From the NCBI RefSeq assembly GCF_023634655.1, contig NZ_JAMKMS010000001.1, positions 372,001-436,000 of the forward strand: DNA of 64,000 bases. The letters are read 5' to 3'. Each line of letters opens with the position of its first letter. The stretch's first letter is position 1. The notes under the pieces are model-generated. The model did no database searches and was not told the DNA's origin. It saw nothing but the letters and a program-made list of their open reading frames with translations. Below, piece after piece: positions 59,295 through 64,000 of the stretch. The DNA comes from Vibrio methylphosphonaticus (lineage in GTDB: Bacteria > Pseudomonadota > Gammaproteobacteria > Enterobacterales > Vibrionaceae). The position numbers and the translations under genes were made by a program.

Positions 59295-59300
59295 TATAAT
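59295..59300 (+). promoter_or_regulatory. -10 box of ytfK
   Basis: A perfect TATAAT predicts a start near 59307 and a 27-base leader before the ytfK ATG. No good -35 box is seen at 16-18 bases, so an activator may be needed. Confidence 0.45.
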
Positions 59301-59333
59301 CCTTCGTGCTAGGTAAACGATAAGGAAGAATAA

Positions 59334-59540
59334 ATGAGACTGTTTAAGCGCTATACACCAAGTATGATTGCTAAACATATAAGTCGACTATTTAAGGGAC
59401 GAATTTATATCCATGGATTGGGTGGCTTTGAGTTTGATAACGGTAAACTCATTATTCCTGCGCAAGCTGAAAAACGTCACTTCACCGCTGTAAAAGAAGT
59501 CAATCAAGAAATAAAGAGGCTAAGATGCGCTTACGCTTGA
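59334..59540 (+). CDS. ytfK: DUF1107 family protein YtfK
   Basis: This 68-residue protein is the same length as E. coli YtfK and aligns end to end: RLFKRYTPSMIAKHISRLFKGRIYI, then GGFEFDNGKLIIP, then EVNQEIKRL. E. coli YtfK binds SpoT and tips it towards (p)ppGpp synthesis during phosphate or fatty-acid shortage. A strong AAGGAAG ribosome site precedes the ATG. It is monocistronic with a terminator after it. Confidence 0.9.
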   Translation: MRLFKRYTPSMIAKHISRLFKGRIYIHGLGGFEFDNGKLIIPAQAEKRHFTAVKEVNQEIKRLRCAYA

Positions 59541-59602
59541 TTGTAAAAAATAACTAGGTGCAAACTGTCGATTTCAAATGATTTTTTGTACACCACCAAG
59601 AC

Positions 59603-59630
59603 AAAAAAGAGGGCATTCACGCCCTCTTTA
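59603..59630. terminator. Bidirectional terminator between ytfK and ubiI
   Basis: A 9-bp stem AAAGAGGGC / GCCCTCTTT with a 6-base loop has A-rich and T-rich ends and serves both convergent genes. Confidence 0.85.
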
Positions 59631-59657
59631 AATTCATTCACACGCCATCGCTCATAA

Positions 59658-60881
59658 TTAGCCGCTTTGCTGAACCGGTGATTTCGCCAATTCAGGTAAA
59701 CGTCCTTTCATCCCGAGTGCGCGGCTCATGATTTCTTGTTTCGCACCAGGTAATTGTCCTACTAGCCTCATCCCTAAACTACGAACCATTTTCTTAGCCG
59801 GATTGTCGCCCTCAAATAAATCTTTGAACCCTTGCATCGCTGCAATCATTTTGGCCGCTTCTGCTTTACGCCAGCGCTCAAATTCTCTTAAATGACGCTT
59901 ACGCCCAATATCTTTCCCTGCCTTCCAGAGCTTAATAAGCTCTTCAGACAAACTTGCTGCATCTAAAAGACCAAGATTGACACCTTGACCAGCCAGCGGG
60001 TGAATCGTATGTGCGGCATCGCCAATCAAAGCAACACGTTCCGTCACAAAGTCTCGTGCATAGCGCATTTTAAGTGGGAATACCCGGCGCTCTGAGGTTA
60101 AATGGCAAAGTCCCAATCTGCCATCAAACTCTGCCGTAATGGCTTTGTTAAATTCGGCCTCTGGCATTTTAGCTAATTTTTCCGCTCTGCTCGGATCCGT
60201 TGACCATACTACTGAGCACAGTTTTCGATCATCAAGTGGCAAGAATGCAAGCGGGCCTTGTGGGGTAAACACTTGACGCGCAACGCCGTCGTGGTAATCG
60301 TCTACTTTTATGTTGGCAACTAACGCACTATGACCATAGTCCCAGTGCGTTAATGGGATACCTTGTTGCTCTCTAACCCAAGAATTCGCTCCATCCGCAC
60401 CCACGACTAATTTACTCGTAAACGCCATGCCATTGTCCAATGTCATCCATACTTCACTCTCCCCGACCGCCATAGACTGGCAACGATTCGGCATAAAGAA
60501 AGTCACGTTGGCTTGCTGCTCAACTTGCGACAATAGCGCGGTTTGAATGATGTGATTTTCGACAATGTGCCCTAAATTAGGCTGAGAAAATTGGCTAGCG
60601 GAAAACTCGATGCGAGCAAAACTGTCTTGCTCCCACACTTCCATGGCTTGATAAGCGGCACAGCGGTGCTTTTCAATTGCATCCCACGCGCCAAGATTTT
60701 TTAAAATGGTCTCACTCGCGCGGCTTAAAGCAGAAACACGAATATCCGGCTCGTCGGGTATGGATTTAGAAGGCATGCTTCCTTCGATCACGGCAATACG
60801 AAGATCCGTATCCTGCAGAGATCTAGCTAACGCTAAACCAACCATTCCACCACCAATAATGGCTAAATCAAAACTTTGCAT
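59658..60881 (-). CDS. ubiI: FAD-dependent ubiquinone hydroxylase UbiI (VisC)
   Basis: This 407-residue flavin monooxygenase adds the C5 hydroxyl in ubiquinone synthesis. FAD motifs are IIGGGMVGLALARSL at the start, the VVGADGANSWVR block (near residue 155) and LIGDAAHTIHPLAGQGVNLGLLDA (near residue 283). Being second after a UbiH paralogue, separated by nine bases, is the usual order of this operon, which supports UbiI over UbiF. Confidence 0.9.
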   Translation of the reverse strand: MQSFDLAIIGGGMVGLALARSLQDTDLRIAVIEGSMPSKSIPDEPDIRVSALSRASETILKNLGAWDAIEKHRCAAYQAMEVWEQDSFARIEFSASQFSQPNLGHIVENHIIQTALLSQVEQQANVTFFMPNRCQSMAVGESEVWMTLDNGMAFTSKLVVGADGANSWVREQQGIPLTHWDYGHSALVANIKVDDYHDGVARQVFTPQGPLAFLPLDDRKLCSVVWSTDPSRAEKLAKMPEAEFNKAITAEFDGRLGLCHLTSERRVFPLKMRYARDFVTERVALIGDAAHTIHPLAGQGVNLGLLDAASLSEELIKLWKAGKDIGRKRHLREFERWRKAEAAKMIAAMQGFKDLFEGDNPAKKMVRSLGMRLVGQLPGAKQEIMSRALGMKGRLPELAKSPVQQSG

Positions 60882-60890
60882 AATGTTGTA

Positions 60891-62087
60891 CTACCTGTTC
60901 ACCACGCCGAGCGCACGATTGAAAAGCGGAGATTTCAACAACGGGAAAGTATCCAGTACTCCCAAGCCCATGTTTCGTCCCACTCGAAATGCGAATAAAT
61001 CATTGGAAAATATTTGTACAAGCGCCGATGTCATCGCAATCGTCGTTGATCGATCTTGCTCGCGTTGCGTTTGGAATCTAATAAGATTAGCGTAGTCCCC
61101 AACATCTTTCTTGTTGAGCAGTAGCGAATCCACCAGAGTCGCAATGTCGCGAATCCCTAAGTTAAACCCTTGCCCTGCGATTGGATGCAGTGTTTGCGCT
61201 GCATTACCTACGGCAGCAAACCGATGGGAGGATATACGCTCTCGATGACGAAGCAGCAACGGATAACTGGCAATACTACCCACTTTGCTAAACTGCCCTA
61301 AACGCCAGCCAAAAGCTTGCTGTAATTCGCTGAGAAATTCTGCTTGGGGTAAACTTAAAACGCGTTGAGCCTCCAGCGGAGGCATACACCAAACCAACGA
61401 ACTCCGACCTTGGCTCATTGGCAATAGTGCTAACGGTCCATTAGCGGTAAAACGTTCAAACGCACGACCACGGTGAGGCTCAGCTGTCACGACATTGGCG
61501 ATAATCGCCGTTTGGTTAAAATCGACACTTTGCTGTGTTAAACCAACTGACTGGCAGCTCAGAGATTCAGCCCCATCCGCCGCAACGACTAGCTTCGTTT
61601 CCAGCTGCACGCTCGCCTCACCATCGTTCGATGATAGCGTCACCACTGCCGAATCAATGCCGCGTTCAATATGGTTAACCGAATACGGGCAAAACAACTC
61701 AATTTGATGCTGCTGTGACAAATGCTGACTAAATCGACGCCCAACTTCCGCCAACTCGACCACGTACCCCATCGCTTCTAGGCCTTCTTTATCGGCATAG
61801 AAATCTGTCATTCCTGCATGACCTCGATCGGAAATATGAATATGAGTTATCGGTGTTGCATGGTCTTCAATGAGCGACCACAACTGGAAGTGCTTAAGAA
61901 TAGCTACCGTGCCATAAGAAAGCGCAATCGAGCGCGCATCAAAGCCCGGGTGAGATTGATGATCAGGCTGATAAGGTTCTATGACGGCTATTTTTAACGA
62001 CTGATTGCTTCCTTGGTTTAGCGCCATAGCTAAGGTTGCCCCAGCCATAGCGCCACCAGCAATCACAATATCATACAGTCTCGACAC
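60891..62087 (-). CDS. ubiH: 2-octaprenyl-6-methoxyphenyl hydroxylase UbiH
   Basis: This 398-residue flavin monooxygenase hydroxylates C1 of the ubiquinone ring precursor. It has IVIAGGAMAGATLAMAL at the N-terminus, VVAADGAESLSCQSVG in the middle and GNAAQTLHPIAGQGFNLGIRD (near residue 285), where the usual G-D is G-N as in UbiH proteins. The start codon is GTG. It follows ygfB after only 31 bases, so the pepP gene that lies between them in E. coli is absent. Confidence 0.92.
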   Translation of the reverse strand: MSRLYDIVIAGGAMAGATLAMALNQGSNQSLKIAVIEPYQPDHQSHPGFDARSIALSYGTVAILKHFQLWSLIEDHATPITHIHISDRGHAGMTDFYADKEGLEAMGYVVELAEVGRRFSQHLSQQHQIELFCPYSVNHIERGIDSAVVTLSSNDGEASVQLETKLVVAADGAESLSCQSVGLTQQSVDFNQTAIIANVVTAEPHRGRAFERFTANGPLALLPMSQGRSSLVWCMPPLEAQRVLSLPQAEFLSELQQAFGWRLGQFSKVGSIASYPLLLRHRERISSHRFAAVGNAAQTLHPIAGQGFNLGIRDIATLVDSLLLNKKDVGDYANLIRFQTQREQDRSTTIAMTSALVQIFSNDLFAFRVGRNMGLGVLDTFPLLKSPLFNRALGVVNR

Positions 62088-62118
62088 GAGGTGTTCTCTT
62101 TAAAGTGTTAGCGATTGA

Positions 62119-62700
62119 TTAGTGAATTGTTGGAGTATCGGCCTGTTTGGTCGGTTTGATACCAAACTCGGCATGTATGGTTAATACACATGCTTTAACA
62201 TGTTCGATCACTTGTTCAAATAATTGCGCTTGCTCCTCTAGGTCGTCCTCTTCGTCAACACCTAGCTTAGCAATTTCTTCCAGATCACCGAGTGCTTCTT
62301 TGCTCTGACCCGATGCCTGCGCTAACTTAGTACTAATTAACCCCAACCCTGAAATAAAGTGATTCACCCACTCACTCAAGCCATCCGCTTTTTCGACTAA
62401 TGTCGCATCAACCGCATCATCAGGGATAAACAACGATACTTCAAAGCTCTCATTGTCTGTTAATTCGCTAATTGATTGCGTTAATAAGGTTTTCGCGGTC
62501 GTAATAGCAGACTGCGGCCAACCCATTCCATCATTCGTGTAATCAAACAATAGTGGCTGCCAGCTATCATCGTTGAGTCCCAAACCACCACTCAACATCC
62601 CAACTAATAGGCCATGCAATTCAGCAGGACTAACCGCCAGACTCGCCTGCTGTAATTCAGTCGCAACGGTAATATAATTTGGTAGCGTGGTATCTGTCAT
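62119..62700 (-). CDS. ygfB: UPF0149 family protein YgfB
   Basis: This 193-residue cytoplasmic helical protein matches E. coli YgfB (192 residues) with AELHGLLVGMLSGG near residue 27, LPLLxD-like LLFDYTNDGMG, and ADGLSEWVNHFISGLGL. The function is unsettled; family members were linked to regulation in Pseudomonas. ATG at 62700 is preferred because GAGAG lies about six bases before it; the longer frame adds 13 residues. It is divergent from zapA, the conserved layout. Confidence 0.9.
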   Translation of the reverse strand: MTDTTLPNYITVATELQQASLAVSPAELHGLLVGMLSGGLGLNDDSWQPLLFDYTNDGMGWPQSAITTAKTLLTQSISELTDNESFEVSLFIPDDAVDATLVEKADGLSEWVNHFISGLGLISTKLAQASGQSKEALGDLEEIAKLGVDEEDDLEEQAQLFEQVIEHVKACVLTIHAEFGIKPTKQADTPTIH

Positions 62701-62990
62701 AGTGGCTCTCATTCTATTCTTTTCTGATTTTCCAGCCAATCATGGGGTGAACGCGTCACTGGCTGAAAACTCTTGGCTATTGGTTGGTCATGCTATCACT
62801 TCCCACTGAAAGCGAAAATGGCATTTACCTCGTTTCTGGATAGCTTTTGTGCGAATTGTCGATTTCGTGTGTGATTAAACACGCATTTGGCATTGAGTCA
62901 CTAGAAAAGCTTGAATCTTAATGACCGTTTACCTATAGTTTCCTCCTCAGATTACCTTTGTTGGTGATAACAAAAAGAGTTCTTGTCATT

Positions 62991-63302
62991 ATGGAAAATC
63001 AAGCAGTCGAAGTGGAAATACTAGGTAAATTGACTCGGGTAAATTGCCCAGCTGGTCAAAAAGAAACCTTGATCCAAGCGGCAAAAGACCTTGATGACCG
63101 ATTGCAAGAAATGACTCAACGGACAAAAGTGACAAATGAGCTAAAATTACTCACGATCGCTGCTTTAAATATGTCTTATGAGCTGAATACAAAAAGTGAT
63201 GAGGTCCAACAAAATACCTCTCACCTTACCGAGCGAATGGAACAGCTCGCGGCATCGCTTGATGATGCTATTAATAATGTAAGGCAAGGACAGCGAAACT
63301 AA
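62991..63302 (+). CDS. zapA: Cell division protein ZapA
   Basis: This 103-residue protein bundles FtsZ filaments. It has the small N-terminal domain (VEVEILGKLTRVNCPAGQKETLIQAAKDLDDRLQEM) and a C-terminal coiled coil. ATG at 62991 fits family length; a TTG at 62958 would add 11 residues. The 6S RNA begins at its stop codon, the same arrangement as in E. coli. Confidence 0.95.
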   Translation: MENQAVEVEILGKLTRVNCPAGQKETLIQAAKDLDDRLQEMTQRTKVTNELKLLTIAALNMSYELNTKSDEVQQNTSHLTERMEQLAASLDDAINNVRQGQRN

Positions 63303-63485
63303 TTTACCCTGGAGTGTGCGTCAGAGGATTTAAGTCCCTGAGCCGATAAGCAATCCTTAAGGGTTAGTATTTGGGCACTATTGAGCAAGCTCGGCTCGTA
63401 CCGAGAAGCCTACGGTTACCTTTGCTGATCCGCCTTGAACCAGCAGGTTCAAGGGCCACAATCTTCAACGGCACTTTGGGGTATT
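63302..63485 (+). ncRNA. ssrS: 6S RNA
   Basis: This RNA of about 184 nt binds sigma-70 RNA polymerase by mimicking an open promoter. Its ends pair (UACCCUGGAGUG with CACUUUGGGGUA), and it contains the conserved segments GTCCCTGAGCCGATA, GAGCAAGCTCGG, CCGAGAAGCC and CCTTGAACCAGCAGGTTCAAGGG, matching E. coli 6S RNA in order. It lies between zapA and fau, as in E. coli. Exact ends are estimated from the closing stem. Confidence 0.93.
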
Positions 63486-63489
63486 CCTT

Positions 63490-64000
63490 ATGTCTGTCAA
63501 TACTAGACAACGTATTCGCACCGACATTCGACATTTACGTCGTTCTATATCAGCGAGTCAGCAAGTTGACTATGCTTCTCAGCTCGTTGAGCAATGCCAG
63601 TCTTTATCCGAACTCTCACAAGCCAAGCATGTTGCACTCTATTTAGCGACTGACGGCGAGCTTGATACGCAACCTCTCATTGACGAGTTATGGCGACAAG
63701 GCGTCAATACCTACTTACCTGTGATTCATCCCTTCTCTAAAGGCCAGTTACTGTTTTTACGCTACCATGCCAACACCCCCTTAGTGGCTAATCAATATCG
63801 TATTCTGGAACCACAACTCGATCAGCGAATGATATGTCCCGTTCGGCACTTAGATATTATCTTTACACCACTTGTCGCTTTTGATGAGCAAGGGCAACGA
63901 CTAGGAATGGGGGGTGGCTACTATGATCGAACTCTCGCACCATGGCAGTTTTCCGACCAAGGTCCTAACGCCATTGGACTTGCGCACAATTGTCAACAAG
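63490..64000 (+). CDS. fau: 5-formyltetrahydrofolate cyclo-ligase, 3' truncated by window edge
   Basis: The frame begins ATGTCTGTC at 63490 and is open to the window end: 170 codons. Visible family blocks are RQRIRTDIRHLRRSIS at the start, VALYLATDGELDTQPLI (near residue 49), IIFTPLVAFDEQGQRLGMGGGYYDRTL (near residue 125) with the Gly-rich ATP loop, and IGLAHNCQQ at the edge. The enzyme recycles 5-formyl-THF to methenyl-THF. It shares the 6S RNA-fau dicistronic layout known in gammaproteobacteria. Confidence 0.93.
   Translation, partial: MSVNTRQRIRTDIRHLRRSISASQQVDYASQLVEQCQSLSELSQAKHVALYLATDGELDTQPLIDELWRQGVNTYLPVIHPFSKGQLLFLRYHANTPLVANQYRILEPQLDQRMICPVRHLDIIFTPLVAFDEQGQRLGMGGGYYDRTLAPWQFSDQGPNAIGLAHNCQQ

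Larger units (their letters stand above)
58611..59333. other. Gene-poor region holding a probable small RNA and the ytfK promoter
   Basis: No protein gene is seen in these 723 bases. The parts with signal are the sRNA candidate at about 58795-58915 and a TATAAT at 59295-59300 before ytfK. The stretch 58920-59280 is AT-rich without visible structure. Confidence 0.6.

Overview
This window reads as a chromosomal core segment of a marine Gammaproteobacterium, almost certainly the genus Vibrio. The evidence is close similarity to E. coli gene order and proteins (ftsB-ispD-ispF-truD-surE-pcm-nlpD-rpoS, rpoE-rseABC-lepA-lepB-rnc-era-recO-pdxJ-acpS, zapA-6S RNA-fau), a DUF47/PiT phosphate pair, and moderate GC. 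I cannot name the species. I found no tRNA, rRNA, CRISPR, IS element or prophage gene.

Layout. 1-5.9 kb: end of sfsA, then dksA, gluQRS, pcnB-folK and panB-panC, all on +. 6-12.8 kb: a chemoreceptor, a potassium channel, a CYTH-CHAD triphosphatase, a DUF47-PiT phosphate transporter pair and a YgiM-like SH3 protein. 12.9-18.8 kb: the ftsB-to-rpoS operon on -. 19-23 kb: a PilZ protein, a TonB-dependent siderophore receptor behind a Fur-box-like site, and a GGDEF protein. 23.1-27 kb: an arsenic locus in which gapdh, a tyrosine-phosphatase-like gene and arsJ run leftward, divergent from a fused arsenate-reductase/ArsR regulator. 27.5-34 kb: pyk, a GntR regulator, a 43-residue membrane ORF, and an AraC regulator flanked by a ureohydrolase and an Ldh-family dehydrogenase. 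34-42 kb: eno, pyrG, mazG, relA and rlmD on -. 42-45 kb: barA on +. 45-54.2 kb: the rpoE-to-acpS gene string on -. 54.5-58.6 kb: nadB, the sdhE-ygfX pair, ygfZ and a YbaK-like gene. 58.8 kb: a likely unannotated sRNA. 59.3-64 kb: ytfK, ubiI and ubiH, ygfB, zapA, 6S RNA and the start of fau.

How the genes work together. Stress and growth control is unusually well represented: DksA, RelA and YtfK act in the ppGpp response, RpoS and RpoE are alternative sigma factors, 6S RNA regulates RNA polymerase, and BarA feeds the Csr system. The accessory-looking parts are the arsenic locus (arsenate trapped as an arseno-phosphoglycerate by GAPDH and exported by ArsJ), the AraC/ureohydrolase/Ldh cluster (possibly guanidino-compound catabolism), and the siderophore receptor.

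Best candidates for new biology are the fused ArsC-ArsR protein with altered catalytic and metal-site residues, the phosphatase inside the gapdh-arsJ unit with a terminator-like hairpin before arsJ, the sRNA at about 58.8 kb, the 43-residue membrane protein, and a 21-bp-phased direct repeat in front of the AraC gene. All are inferences from sequence reading alone; no database search was run.
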